This document shows, piece after piece, positions 54,282-63,835 of a DNA stretch of 64,000 bases; the stretch's first letter is position 1; every line of letters starts with the position of its first letter. The notes beneath the pieces are model-generated. The model worked only from the letters and a program-made list of their open reading frames with translations, was not told where the DNA came from and did no database searches. Source of the DNA: Streptomyces sp. MBT53 (GTDB taxonomy: Bacteria; Actinomycetota; Actinomycetes; Streptomycetales; Streptomycetaceae). Both the position numbers and the translations under genes were made by a program. The stretch covers positions 1-64,000 of the forward strand of contig NZ_JAEQAZ010000008.1 of NCBI RefSeq assembly GCF_016654115.1, read 5' to 3'.

Positions 54282-55220
54282 GTGAGCAGCGCACCCCCCG
54301 CCCCCCGAGTCATCGCCGTCGTCGGACCGACCGCGGCCGGAAAGTCCGATCTGGGCGTCTTCCTGGCCCAGCGTCTAGGTGGCGAGGTCGTCAACGCCGA
54401 CTCCATGCAGCTCTACCGAGGGATGGACATCGGCACCGCCAAGCTGACGCCCGAGGAGCGCGGCGGCGTCCCGCACCACCTCCTGGACATCTGGGACGTG
54501 ACCGTCACGGCGTCCGTCGCCGAGTACCAGCGCCTCGCCCGCGAGCACATCGACGCCCTGCTCGCCGAGGGCCGCTGGCCGATCCTGGTCGGCGGCTCCG
54601 GGCTGTACGTGCGCGCGGCCGTCGACAACCTGGAGTTCCCCGGCACCGACCCCGAGGTCCGGGCCCGCCTGGAGGAGGAGCTCGCACTGCGCGGCTCCGG
54701 GGCCCTGCACGCCCGCCTGGCCGCCGCCGACCCCGAGGCCGCGCACGCGATCCTGCCCAGCAACGGCCGTCGTATCGTCCGCGCCCTGGAGGTCATCGAG
54801 ATCACCGGCAAGCCCTTCACCGCCAACCTCCCGGGCCACGACTCGGTCTACGACACCGTCCAGATCGGCGTCGACGTGGCCCGCCCCGAGCTCGACGAGC
54901 GCATCGCGCGCCGGGTCGACCGGATGTGGAGCGCGGGACTCGTCGACGAGGTGCGCGAGCTGGAGGCCGGGGGGCTGCGCGAGGGGGTCACCGCGTCCCG
55001 TGCGCTCGGCTATCAGCAGGTGCTCGCGGCGCTCGCGGGGGAGTGCACGGAAGAGGAGGCGCGCGCGGAGACCGTGCGGGCCACCAAGCGCTTCGCGCGC
55101 CGCCAGGATTCGTGGTTCAGACGCGATCCCCGGGTGCACTGGTTGAGTGGGGCTGCGGCCGATCTCACAGAACTTCCGCACCTGGCACTGGCGTTGCTCG
55201 AACGACCGGTCACAGCCTGA
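54282..55220 (+). CDS. miaA: tRNA dimethylallyltransferase MiaA
   Basis: Predicted 312 aa. P-loop VVGPTAAGKSDLGVFLA, DSMQLYRGMDIGTAK, GGSGLYVRA and the C-terminal TKRFARRQDSWFRRD. It transfers the dimethylallyl group to A37 of tRNAs reading UNN codons; MiaB then methylthiolates it. GTG 54282 has GAGACT 6 nt upstream and no ribosome binding site. Divergent from the small acidic protein gene. Confidence 0.96.
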   Translation: MSSAPPAPRVIAVVGPTAAGKSDLGVFLAQRLGGEVVNADSMQLYRGMDIGTAKLTPEERGGVPHHLLDIWDVTVTASVAEYQRLAREHIDALLAEGRWPILVGGSGLYVRAAVDNLEFPGTDPEVRARLEEELALRGSGALHARLAAADPEAAHAILPSNGRRIVRALEVIEITGKPFTANLPGHDSVYDTVQIGVDVARPELDERIARRVDRMWSAGLVDEVRELEAGGLREGVTASRALGYQQVLAALAGECTEEEARAETVRATKRFARRQDSWFRRDPRVHWLSGAAADLTELPHLALALLERPVTA

Positions 55221-55328
55221 TCACGTGATGGCATCGGGACGCTCCAGCCGCGGTTGCGGCCTCCGGGGGCGTGCCATCATCGAGCTTCGATCGACCAAGT
55301 GGAGTCCGAGTTGGGAGGGCGCGTGGCG

Positions 55329-55829
55329 ATGGAGGCCGGCCCTCGCGACACCGCAGAAGGCCCTGAGCAGGTCACCGCGGACCGTGGTGAATCGGAAGAG
55401 GTCGACGGCCGACTGAGCCCGGACGGCCCGGACGAGATCCAGGGCGGCGTGACCGCCGACGGTCCCGGGCCCGACGAGATGTACGCGGGACCCGAGGTCG
55501 AGGTCGAGCTGCGCCCGCAGCGTCGCCTGCGCATCTGGCAGCTCGCCCCCATCGTCGCCCTGGCCGCCGTCGGCTCCCTGATGTTCGCCTTCCCGCTCGC
55601 CTTCGACTTCGGCGACAGCGGGGCCGTGGTCGCCATGCTCGGTCTGCTGATCTGTTGCTGCGCGGCAGGCTGGGGCACGACGGCCGCCCGCCGCGTCGGC
55701 TACACCTGGCCGGGTTTCCCGCAGCGCGGCTCCGGTCGCCGCCCGGACTGGCGGGTCGTCATCGCATACTCCCTGATGGTGGGCGTGGTCGCTGTCCTCG
55801 CCGTGTACCGCGTGGCCAGGCTCCGCTAG
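55329..55829 (+). CDS. Membrane protein of unknown function between miaA and dapF
   Basis: Predicted 166 aa. The first 70 residues are acidic and disordered; three membrane helices follow (about 72-92, 100-120, 143-162; LAPIVALAAVGSLMFAF, AVVAMLGLLICCCAAGWG, VIAYSLMVGVVAVLAVY). GGAGGG precedes both GTG 55323 and ATG 55329; the ATG has better spacing. No family recognised. Confidence 0.72.
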   Translation: MEAGPRDTAEGPEQVTADRGESEEVDGRLSPDGPDEIQGGVTADGPGPDEMYAGPEVEVELRPQRRLRIWQLAPIVALAAVGSLMFAFPLAFDFGDSGAVVAMLGLLICCCAAGWGTTAARRVGYTWPGFPQRGSGRRPDWRVVIAYSLMVGVVAVLAVYRVARLR

Positions 55830-55888
55830 CCGCCGAGGTCGCACACCGGAGTCATCGGGTGGTCGGGGCCACCCCGTACGATCGAGGA

Positions 55889-56758
55889 ATGAGCACGCGG
55901 ATCGCCTTCCTCAAGGGGCACGGCACCGAGAACGACTTCGTGATCGTCCCGGACCCCGAGAACGCCATCGATCTCTCCCCGGCCGCCGTCGCCGCCCTGT
56001 GCGACCGCCGCGCGGGCGTCGGCGGGGACGGACTGTTGCATGTCGTGCGGTCCGCCGCGCACCCCGAGGCGCGGGACATGGCGGCCGAGGCGGAGTGGTT
56101 CATGGACTACCGCAACGGCGACGGTTCGGTCTCCGAGATGTGCGGCAACGGAGTGCGTGTGTTCGCGCGCTATCTCCAGCGTGCCGGACATGTGGCCGCA
56201 GGGGACATCGCGGTCGCCACGCGCGGGGGAGTCAAGACCGTCCACCTCGCCAAGGACGGCGATGTCACGGTCGGCATGGGCAAGGCGCTTCTCCCCGAAG
56301 GGGACGTCACCGTGAGCGTCGGTGAGCGCAGCTGGCCCGCGCGGAACGTGAACATGGGCAACCCGCACGCGGTCGCCTTCGTCGACGACCTCGCGCACGC
56401 CGGAGACCTGTACTCCCCGCCGCCCTTCAGCCCGGCCGCCGCCTACCCGCAGGGTGTGAACGTCGAGTTCGTGGTCGACCGGGGCCCCGGCCACGTGGCC
56501 ATGCGCGTGCACGAGCGCGGTGCCGGCGAGACCCGCTCGTGCGGCACGGGCGCGTGCGCGGTCGCCGTGGCCACCGCCCGACGCGACGGCGCCGACCCGG
56601 CCGTCACCGGAACACGGGCGACCTACACCGTCGACGTACCCGGTGGAACACTCGTGATCACCGAGTGGCCCGACGGCCGGATCGAGATGACAGGTCCCGC
56701 GGTGATCGTCGCCGAGGGCGAGATCGATGCCGAGTGGCTGGAAAACGCCATCCGCTGA
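55889..56758 (+). CDS. dapF: Diaminopimelate epimerase DapF
   Basis: Predicted 289 aa. The two catalytic cysteines lie in MCGNGVRVFA and SCGTGACAVAVA. It converts LL- to meso-diaminopimelate for lysine synthesis; Streptomyces walls use LL-diaminopimelate, so this step serves lysine. ATG 55889 is preceded by GAGGA, while TACGAT at 55877-55882 lies 6 nt before it, so the start is either leaderless or has a very short leader. Confidence 0.96.
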   Translation: MSTRIAFLKGHGTENDFVIVPDPENAIDLSPAAVAALCDRRAGVGGDGLLHVVRSAAHPEARDMAAEAEWFMDYRNGDGSVSEMCGNGVRVFARYLQRAGHVAAGDIAVATRGGVKTVHLAKDGDVTVGMGKALLPEGDVTVSVGERSWPARNVNMGNPHAVAFVDDLAHAGDLYSPPPFSPAAAYPQGVNVEFVVDRGPGHVAMRVHERGAGETRSCGTGACAVAVATARRDGADPAVTGTRATYTVDVPGGTLVITEWPDGRIEMTGPAVIVAEGEIDAEWLENAIR

Positions 56759-57043
56759 ACGGGTGATTCGCAGTCCTGGCCGCCCTGGACACCCCGATCC
56801 GAAGTCTCCGGCGGCCGGCCCGGCTTGAAAGCATGGTCGACCCGTCAGGGTGTGGCGCAAAACCGTAAACCTTCTGACCTTCGCTCGAATGGGTGATCCG
56901 TTTCACGCTCGGCGAGAGGCGGTCAGTCGCACGTGGTGGGCTCGGTAGCATCAAGCACCGGCCCGGACGGGGGATCGTCACCATCCCCTGAGCCGAGTCC
57001 GCCATGGGGCACCCGTCCGCCGGTCAAGCAGCCGGAGGTGCCC

Positions 57044-59188
57044 ATGAGTGCGGAGGCCACGAACCCTGCGAGCCCAGGCCCTGTGACCAACACAGCGCCC
57101 CGCAGGAAGGCCCGCCCCCGGATCGACCTGCGCCGGCTCGGCCGGGCCGCCCTGCTCGGCCCCACGGCCCGTGACCGGCTGCCGGACGCCATCGGGCATG
57201 TCGCCGAGGCGCATCGCGCCCACCACCCCGACGCCGACCTCGAACCGCTGCGCCGCGCCTGGGTCCTGGCCGAGTCCTCGCACCGCGGCCAGATGCGCAA
57301 GAGCGGCGAGCCGTACATCACACACCCCCTCGCCGTGACCCTGATCCTCGCCGAACTCGGCGCCGAGACCACGACGTTGACGGCCTCTCTGCTCCACGAC
57401 ACCGTCGAGGACACGGAGGTGACACTCGATCAGGTCGGCGAGGAGTTCGGCGCCGAGGTGCGCTATCTCGTCGACGGCGTGACGAAGTTGGAGAAGGTCG
57501 ACTACGGCGCCGCGGCCGAGCCCGAGACCTTCCGCAAGATGCTCGTCGCCACCGGCAGCGACGTCCGCGTGATGTCGATCAAACTCGCCGACCGGCTGCA
57601 CAACATGCGCACCCTGGGCGTGATGCGCCCCGAGAAGCAGGCCCGTATCGCCAAGGTCACCCGGGACGTCCTCATCCCGCTCGCCGAACGGCTCGGCGTC
57701 CAGGCGCTCAAGACCGAACTGGAAGACCTGGTCTTCGCGATCCTCCACCCCGAGGAGTACGACCACACACGCGAGTTGATCGTCGACAACGCCTCCCGCG
57801 CGGACGACCCGCTCGCCGAGGTCACCGACGAGGTGCGCACCGTCCTGCGGGACGCCGACATCCAGGCCGAAGTCCTCATCCGGCCACGGCACTTCGTCTC
57901 CGTGCACCGCGTCGCCCGCAAGCGCGGCAGGCTGCGCGGCGCCGACTTCGGCCGCCTCCTGGTGCTCGTCAACGAGGACGCGGACTGTTACGGCGTCCTC
58001 GGCGAACTGCACACCTGCCTGAAGCCCGTGGTCTCTGAGTTCAAGGACTTCATCGCCGTACCGAAGTTCAACCTCTACCAGTCGCTGCACACCGCCGTCG
58101 CCCACACGGACGGCCAGGTCGTCGAAGTCCTCATCCGCACCCACCAGATGCACAAGGTCGCCGAGGCCGGCGTCATCGCGCTCGGCAATCCCTACGCTCC
58201 TCCTTCGGAGGAGCAACAGGCCACCAGCGACGGGGAGCGCGCCGACCCCACCCGGCCCGGCTGGCTCTCCCGACTCCTCGACTGGCAGGAGGGCGCGCCC
58301 GACCCCGACACCTTCTGGTCGACCCTCCGCGAGGACCTCGCCCAGGACCGCGAGATCACCGTGTTCCGGCCCGACGGCGGCACGCTGGGCCTGCCCGACG
58401 GCGCGACCTGTGTGGACGCCGCGTACGCGCAGTACGGCGAGGACGCCCACGCCTGCATCGGCGCCCGCGTCAACGGCCGCCTGGCGACCCTCAGCACGGT
58501 TCTGCGGGACGGCGACACCGTCCAGCCCCTCATGGGTCAGGACCCCGCCTCCGAGCCCTCCAGGGAGTGGCTGGAGCACGCGCACACCCCCGCCGCCCGG
58601 ATCGCCATCCAACGCTGGCTCGCGGCGCACCCGGGCAGCGGCGACGCGGAGGGAACCGAGCCGGACAGGGCGGCCCAGGACGCGCAGACCGTGCGATCCG
58701 CGCCCCCAGCGGCCGAGGACGCCCCCACCAGCAGCCCCGCCACCCCTGTCGTAGACCAGCCCGGCGCGACCGTACGGCTCGCCGGCTGCTGCACACCCGT
58801 ACCGCCCGACGAGGTCACCGGATTCTCGGTGCGCGGCGGGGTCGTGACCGTCCACCGCGTGGAGTGCAGCGCGGTGGCGCACATGAAGAGCGTGGGGCGC
58901 GCGGAGGTCGGTGTGCGCTGGGGCGACACCACCGAATGCCGGGTCACGCTGGTAGCCGAATCGTTCGGCCGCCCCCATCTGCTGGCCGACCTCACCGAGG
59001 CCATGGCCCTGGAGGGCGCCGAGATCGTCTCGGCGACTGTCGAACCCCCGAGCCAGCAGCGCGTCCGCCACACCTACACCCTCCAACTCCCGGACGCCGC
59101 GCACCTCCCGGCCCTCATGCGGGCGATGCGCAATGTGCCGGGCGTCTACGACGTCAGCCGCGCACAGCACCACACAACGGCCTCCTGA
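57044..59188 (+). CDS. rshA: RelA/SpoT homologue (alarmone hydrolase/synthetase)
   Basis: Predicted 714 aa. HD hydrolase domain with His118-Asp119 in LLHDTVED and KLADRLHNMRTL; synthetase-like domain (RPRHFVSVHRV, DCYGVLGELHT, KFNLYQSLHTAV, EVLIRT); TGS domain (about 440-505) and ACT domain (about 640-710). In the synthetase section the usual D-x4-R reads DFGRLL and EVQIRT reads EVLIRT, so synthesis may be weak while the hydrolase looks intact. ATG 57044 has GGAGG upstream; an in-frame GTG at 56933 is less likely. Matches S. coelicolor rshA in position. The 285-nt gap before it holds TAGCAT at 56953, a possible -10. Confidence 0.9.
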   Translation: MSAEATNPASPGPVTNTAPRRKARPRIDLRRLGRAALLGPTARDRLPDAIGHVAEAHRAHHPDADLEPLRRAWVLAESSHRGQMRKSGEPYITHPLAVTLILAELGAETTTLTASLLHDTVEDTEVTLDQVGEEFGAEVRYLVDGVTKLEKVDYGAAAEPETFRKMLVATGSDVRVMSIKLADRLHNMRTLGVMRPEKQARIAKVTRDVLIPLAERLGVQALKTELEDLVFAILHPEEYDHTRELIVDNASRADDPLAEVTDEVRTVLRDADIQAEVLIRPRHFVSVHRVARKRGRLRGADFGRLLVLVNEDADCYGVLGELHTCLKPVVSEFKDFIAVPKFNLYQSLHTAVAHTDGQVVEVLIRTHQMHKVAEAGVIALGNPYAPPSEEQQATSDGERADPTRPGWLSRLLDWQEGAPDPDTFWSTLREDLAQDREITVFRPDGGTLGLPDGATCVDAAYAQYGEDAHACIGARVNGRLATLSTVLRDGDTVQPLMGQDPASEPSREWLEHAHTPAARIAIQRWLAAHPGSGDAEGTEPDRAAQDAQTVRSAPPAAEDAPTSSPATPVVDQPGATVRLAGCCTPVPPDEVTGFSVRGGVVTVHRVECSAVAHMKSVGRAEVGVRWGDTTECRVTLVAESFGRPHLLADLTEAMALEGAEIVSATVEPPSQQRVRHTYTLQLPDAAHLPALMRAMRNVPGVYDVSRAQHHTTAS

Positions 59189-59334
59189 CACCGGCTCAGG
59201 ACCACGCCCCGCGTCTCCTCGGGGCGCGCGCCTCCGGCGTGCCCGGCGCCCCGTAGGCCCCCGGAAGACCTCGTTCGAGTGGGCCGGGCGCGAGTCGTCG
59301 ACGTGCGGTACGCGCGCGCTGGTAGCGGTGGTCC

Positions 59335-60822
59335 ATGCTGCTCACCCCCCGCACCGCCACCCCTGGGGCCGGTACCAGGGCTCCCCGACGGCTGAAGGCG
59401 GCCCTGCTCGCCTCCGCCGTGTCCGTCTGCCTCGTCGCCGCGAGCGCTCCGCCCACGCCCCTGGGCGTCGGGGACCGCCTCTTCCCCGACCTCGGCAACC
59501 CGGGCTACGACGTGGCGTCGTACGACCTCTCCTTCACCTATCCCGGCACCAACACCCAGCCCCTCCGGGCCGTCACCACCATCGACGCGTGGACCACGGA
59601 GTCCCTGGACCGGATCAACCTCGACTTCGCGCACGGCACCGTGGACTCGGTCGAGGTCGACGGGCGGCCGGCCACCTTCGAGAGCGTCGGCGAGGATCTG
59701 GTCGTGACCCCGAAGGAGCCGCTCTCCGAAGGCAGTTGGACGCGGATCACCGTGCGGCACACCAGCGACCCCGTCTCCGCCAAGGGCCAGGACGGCGGCT
59801 GGGTGGGCACCAAGGACGGGCTCGCGATGGCCAACCAGGCCGATGCCGCGCACCTGGTGTTCCCGTGCAACGACCATCCCTCCGACAAGGCGATGTTCAC
59901 CATCCGGGTCACCGCGCCCAACGCCTACACCGCCGTCGCCAACGGACTGCCGGCCGGCGTCGACAAGGACGGCGCGAACACCACCTGGACGTACCGCACC
60001 CAGCACCCCATGGCCACCGAACTCGCCCAGGTGTCCATCGGCCGCTCCGCCGTACTGCACCGCACCGGACCGCACGACCTCCCGATGCGCGACGTCGTAC
60101 CCGCGGCGGACGCCAAGCAGCTCGAACCGTGGCTCAAGAAGACCCCCGACCAGATCGCCTGGATGGAGAGCAAGGTCGGCCGGTACCCCTTCGAGACGTA
60201 CGGCCTCCTCATGGCGCAGGCGTCCACCGGCTTCGAGCTGGAGACCCAGACGATCTCTCTCTTCGAGAGAGATCTCTTCACCGAGCCCGCCTACCCCAAG
60301 TGGTACGTCGAGTCGATCATGGTGCACGAGCTGTCCCACCAGTGGTTCGGCGACAGCGTCAGCCCCCGCACCTGGTCCGACCTGTGGCTCAACGAGGGAC
60401 ACGCCACCTGGTACGAGGAGCTGTACGCGGAGGAGAAGGCGAACAGGCCCATGGAGACGCGGATGAAGGCCGCCTACGGCGCCTCGGACGGCTGGCGCGC
60501 CGCCGGCGGACCGCCCGCGCTCCCCAAGGCGCCCGCGCCCGGCCAGAAGATCAGCATCTTCCGCCCCAACGTCTACGACGGCGCCGCCCTCGTCCTCTAC
60601 GCGCTGCGCCAGGAGATCGGCCGCCCCGCCTTCGAGCGCCTGGAGCGCACCTGGGTGAGCGTCCACCGGGACGCCACGGCCACCACCGCCGACTTCGAGG
60701 ACCTCGCCTCCGCGATCTCCGGCCGCGACCTGAGCGACTTCTTCAAGGCCTGGCTCTACGGCGAGAAGACCCCGCCGATGCCGGGTCACCCGGACTGGGT
60801 GTCGCAGGCACCCGTGAAATAA
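59335..60822 (+). CDS. Secreted M1-family metallopeptidase
   Basis: Predicted 495 aa. Signal peptide about 1-37 (LLASAVSVCLVAAS). Zinc site HELSHQWFGDSV with His331 and a downstream Glu in LWLNEGHATWYEE, the HExxH-18-E spacing of M1 aminopeptidases. The exopeptidase GxMEN-type motif is replaced by QASTGFELET. It is about half the length of PepN because the C-terminal ARM-repeat domain is absent. No ribosome binding site; TAGCGG lies 6 nt before the ATG. It lies 146 nt after rshA. Confidence 0.88.
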   Translation: MLLTPRTATPGAGTRAPRRLKAALLASAVSVCLVAASAPPTPLGVGDRLFPDLGNPGYDVASYDLSFTYPGTNTQPLRAVTTIDAWTTESLDRINLDFAHGTVDSVEVDGRPATFESVGEDLVVTPKEPLSEGSWTRITVRHTSDPVSAKGQDGGWVGTKDGLAMANQADAAHLVFPCNDHPSDKAMFTIRVTAPNAYTAVANGLPAGVDKDGANTTWTYRTQHPMATELAQVSIGRSAVLHRTGPHDLPMRDVVPAADAKQLEPWLKKTPDQIAWMESKVGRYPFETYGLLMAQASTGFELETQTISLFERDLFTEPAYPKWYVESIMVHELSHQWFGDSVSPRTWSDLWLNEGHATWYEELYAEEKANRPMETRMKAAYGASDGWRAAGGPPALPKAPAPGQKISIFRPNVYDGAALVLYALRQEIGRPAFERLERTWVSVHRDATATTADFEDLASAISGRDLSDFFKAWLYGEKTPPMPGHPDWVSQAPVK

Positions 60823-60962
60823 GGCCGTGACGGGGCGATCCGTGCCGTGCGACCATCGTCGGGTCGGCGGCGCGGATCGCCCGGAATCTCCGGTCACCGG
60901 GAATCTCCGGGGACGCTCGCACGTTATGAACTTCGCAGGACTCCCATCGACGTAAGGACCCA

Positions 60963-62456
60963 ATGACCTCCTCTTCTTCCCCTTCCCAGGACACTGAGCG
61001 CTCCGCGCACACCTACCCCGAAGGTCTTCGGGCCGATGCCCTGATGGAAGAGGACGTCGCCTGGAGCCACGAGATCGACGGAGACCGGGACGGCGACCAG
61101 TTCGACCGCTCCGAGCGCGCGGCCCTGCGCCGTGTCGCGGGCCTCTCCACCGAGCTCGAGGACGTCACCGAGGTCGAGTACCGACAGCTCCGCCTGGAGC
61201 GCGTCGTACTCGTCGGCGTCTGGACCACGGGAACGGCTCAGGACGCGGAGAACTCGCTCGCCGAGCTGGCCGCCCTCGCGGAGACCGCGGGCGCGCTCGT
61301 GCTCGACGGTGTCGTCCAGCGCCGCGACAAGCCCGACGCGGCCACGTACATCGGTTCCGGCAAGGCCAACGAACTGCGGGACATCGTCCTGGAGACCGGC
61401 GCCGACACCGTCATCTGCGACGGTGAGCTGAGCCCGGGCCAGCTGATCCACCTCGAAGACGTCGTCAAGGTCAAGGTCATCGACCGTACGGCCCTGATCC
61501 TCGACATCTTCGCCCAGCACGCCAAGTCCCGAGAGGGCAAGGCGCAGGTCGCGCTCGCGCAGATGCAGTACATGCTGCCGAGGCTCCGCGGCTGGGGTCA
61601 GTCGCTGTCCCGTCAGATGGGCGGCGGCTCGGGCGGCGGCCTCGCCACCCGTGGTCCCGGTGAGACCAAGATCGAGACGGACCGGCGTCGTATCCGCGAG
61701 AAGATGGCGAAGATGCGCCGGGAGATCGCGGACATGAAGACCGGCCGTGACATCAAGCGCCAGGAGCGCCGTCGCCACAAGGTGCCGTCGGTCGCGATCG
61801 CCGGCTACACCAACGCCGGCAAGTCGTCCCTGCTCAACCGCCTCACGGGCGCGGGCGTCCTGGTCGAGAACGCGCTGTTCGCGACCCTCGACCCGACCGT
61901 GCGCCGGGCCGAGACCCCGGGCGGACGGCTTTACACCCTGGTCGACACCGTCGGTTTCGTCCGGCACCTGCCGCACCACCTGGTCGAGGCCTTCCGCTCC
62001 ACGATGGAGGAGGTCGGCGACGCCGATCTGATCCTGCACGTGGTCGACGGTTCGCACCCGGTCCCGGAGGAGCAGCTGGCCGCCGTACGCGAGGTGATCC
62101 GGGATGTCGGCGCCACCAAGGTGCCCGAGATCGTGATCATCAACAAGGCGGACGCGGCGGACCCGTTGACGCTCCAGCGGCTGATGCGGAACGAGAAGCG
62201 GTCCATCGCCGTCTCGGCCCGCACCGGCCAGGGCATCGACGAGCTGCTCGCGCTCATCGACGCCGAACTGCCGCGCCCCTCGGTCGAGATCGAGGCGCTC
62301 GTGCCGTACACCCACGGCAAGCTGGTCGCCCGTGCCCACTCCGAGGGCGAGGTGATCTCCGAGGAGCACACCCCGGAGGGCACCCTGCTCAAGGTGCGGG
62401 TGCACGAGGAACTCGCGGCGGAGTTCGCGCCGTACGTCCCGGCACCGCTGGCCTGA
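60963..62456 (+). CDS. hflX: GTPase HflX
   Basis: Predicted 497 aa. HflX N-terminal domain and coiled coil (AATYIGSGKANELRDIV, GPGETKIETDRRRIREKM), then the G domain: G1 GYTNAGKSS, G3 DTVGF, G4 NKAD, G5 SARTG. It splits stalled ribosomes and is linked to heat and antibiotic tolerance. AAGGAC precedes ATG 60963. The 140-nt gap before it contains two direct copies of GGAATCTCCGG. Confidence 0.95.
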   Translation: MTSSSSPSQDTERSAHTYPEGLRADALMEEDVAWSHEIDGDRDGDQFDRSERAALRRVAGLSTELEDVTEVEYRQLRLERVVLVGVWTTGTAQDAENSLAELAALAETAGALVLDGVVQRRDKPDAATYIGSGKANELRDIVLETGADTVICDGELSPGQLIHLEDVVKVKVIDRTALILDIFAQHAKSREGKAQVALAQMQYMLPRLRGWGQSLSRQMGGGSGGGLATRGPGETKIETDRRRIREKMAKMRREIADMKTGRDIKRQERRRHKVPSVAIAGYTNAGKSSLLNRLTGAGVLVENALFATLDPTVRRAETPGGRLYTLVDTVGFVRHLPHHLVEAFRSTMEEVGDADLILHVVDGSHPVPEEQLAAVREVIRDVGATKVPEIVIINKADAADPLTLQRLMRNEKRSIAVSARTGQGIDELLALIDAELPRPSVEIEALVPYTHGKLVARAHSEGEVISEEHTPEGTLLKVRVHEELAAEFAPYVPAPLA

Positions 62457-62478
62457 CGGTCGTAGCGCAGCACGTCCT

Positions 62479-62511
62479 GAGGCTCGCCCCGGATCACCCG
62501 GGGCGAGCCTC
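62479..62511. terminator. 14-bp bidirectional terminator
   Basis: GAGGCTCGCCCCGG (62479-62492) pairs perfectly with 62498-62511 around a 5-nt loop, between convergent stops at 62456 (hflX) and 62520 (protease). Confidence 0.88.
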
Positions 62512-62519
62512 GGTCGTGT

Positions 62520-63749
62520 CTACTGCCCTGCGAACTTCTTGCTGACCGAGTCGTACACGCCCTTGGCCACATCGCCCAGCCGAGGGCCCGCCAGCCAGCC
62601 CGAAGTCACCGGGCCGATCGAGGTGTTGGACACCAGCGCGGGCTTGCCGTCCGTGCCCGTCTCCACCCAGCCGCCGCCGGACGAACCGCCGGTCATGCTG
62701 CAGCCGATGCGGTACATCGTCGGGTCCGAGGCGCTGATCGACAGCCTCCCCGGCTTGTCCGCGCACTGGTACAGCGTCGAACCGTCATACGGCTTCGCCG
62801 CGGGGTAGCCGGTCGCCGTGATGCTCGACACCTTCGGCACGGCCGGCGCGTCGAAGTTCACCGGCAGCGCCGAACCGACCGTCTCCTCAAGGGACTTGCC
62901 CCCACTGCCCTTCTCGGGCGTCACATGGATCACGGCGTAGTCGTACGACGAACCCTGCCCGCCCGTCTCGCCGCCCTGGTCGATCCACTGCTGCGAGGTC
63001 TGCGCCCAGTCGGCCCACCAGACCCCGTACGGAGCGACCTGGGCCCGGGACGCCGTCTCCAACTGGGCTGTCGTCATACCGGAGTTGTTGTACGACGGCA
63101 CGAACGCGAGGTTGCGGTACCAGCCGCCGTTCTTGCCCGCGTGCACACAGTGGCCCGCCGTCCACACCAGGTTGGACTTGCCCGGGTGCGCCGGGTCCTC
63201 CACGACCGTCGCCGAGCAGACCATCGTGCCCTCGGGGGCATCGAAGAACACCTTGCCCGCCGTCGCCGCGTTGGCGTGGTACGTAGGCGACACGGCCTTC
63301 GCGTCCACCACCGCGGGCGTCGGGTCGGTCACACCCTGGTCACCGGAGATGTCGTTGGTGTCGACACCCTTGTCCGGGTCGTTGGCGTCCCGCATCCGGC
63401 CGGAACTCCACAGCCCGTCGATGATCGGGTTGATGTAGTCGTTGGCCTCGCGCAGCCAGTCGTCCTTGTCCCAGTTCTTCCAGGCGCCGTGCTTCCACTT
63501 GTCGATGTCGATCCCGTGCTCTTTGAGCTTGTTCTTGATGTCGTCCGGGATCTTGATCTTGCCGTCGCCGGTGTCGCCGCTGGTCGCCGACGCCGTGGAC
63601 TGGCCGTCCGCCTTGGTGTCACCGGAACCGCAGGCCGTCGCGGTGAGCGCGAGCGCCGAGGCGAGAGCGACGGCGGCCAGCACGGGGGTGGTTCCGCGAC
63701 GCGCACCCCTGCCACGCCGGGCGGTGAAGGACGGCCGTATCGATCGCAT
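62520..63749 (-). CDS. Secreted trypsin-like serine protease lipoprotein
   Basis: Predicted 409 aa. Twin-arginine-like basic N-region (ARRGRGARRG) and lipobox LTATAC put the lipid anchor near residue 40. A Lys/Asp-rich spacer (about 60-150) precedes an S1/V8-type protease domain: catalytic His in WTAGHCVHAG, Asp in YDYAVI and Ser in CSMTGGSSGGGW. ATG 63749 has GGGGGAG 8 nt upstream. A strong repeat cluster lies upstream at 63806-63835. Confidence 0.9.
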   Translation of the reverse strand: MRSIRPSFTARRGRGARRGTTPVLAAVALASALALTATACGSGDTKADGQSTASATSGDTGDGKIKIPDDIKNKLKEHGIDIDKWKHGAWKNWDKDDWLREANDYINPIIDGLWSSGRMRDANDPDKGVDTNDISGDQGVTDPTPAVVDAKAVSPTYHANAATAGKVFFDAPEGTMVCSATVVEDPAHPGKSNLVWTAGHCVHAGKNGGWYRNLAFVPSYNNSGMTTAQLETASRAQVAPYGVWWADWAQTSQQWIDQGGETGGQGSSYDYAVIHVTPEKGSGGKSLEETVGSALPVNFDAPAVPKVSSITATGYPAAKPYDGSTLYQCADKPGRLSISASDPTMYRIGCSMTGGSSGGGWVETGTDGKPALVSNTSIGPVTSGWLAGPRLGDVAKGVYDSVSKKFAGQ

Positions 63750-63805
63750 GGTCTTGACTCCCCCTGGAGTGAACGGTTGGTGCGCCACGGCTGTGATCTC
63801 AGCCG

Positions 63806-63835
63806 GAACTCATGGTGAGTTCACGCTGAACTCAC
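63806..63835. promoter_or_regulatory. Three alternating half-sites upstream of the protease gene
   Basis: GAACTCA (63806-63812), TGAGTTC (63816-63822) and TGAACTCA (63827-63834) form two overlapping perfect palindromes, each with a 3-bp spacer: arms GAACTCA/TGAGTTC and arms GTGAGTTCA/TGAACTCAC (63815-63835). The centres are 11 bp apart, so successive sites face the same side of the helix. About 60-85 nt upstream of the protease start. No gene is seen from here to the window end (63836-64000). Confidence 0.7.
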
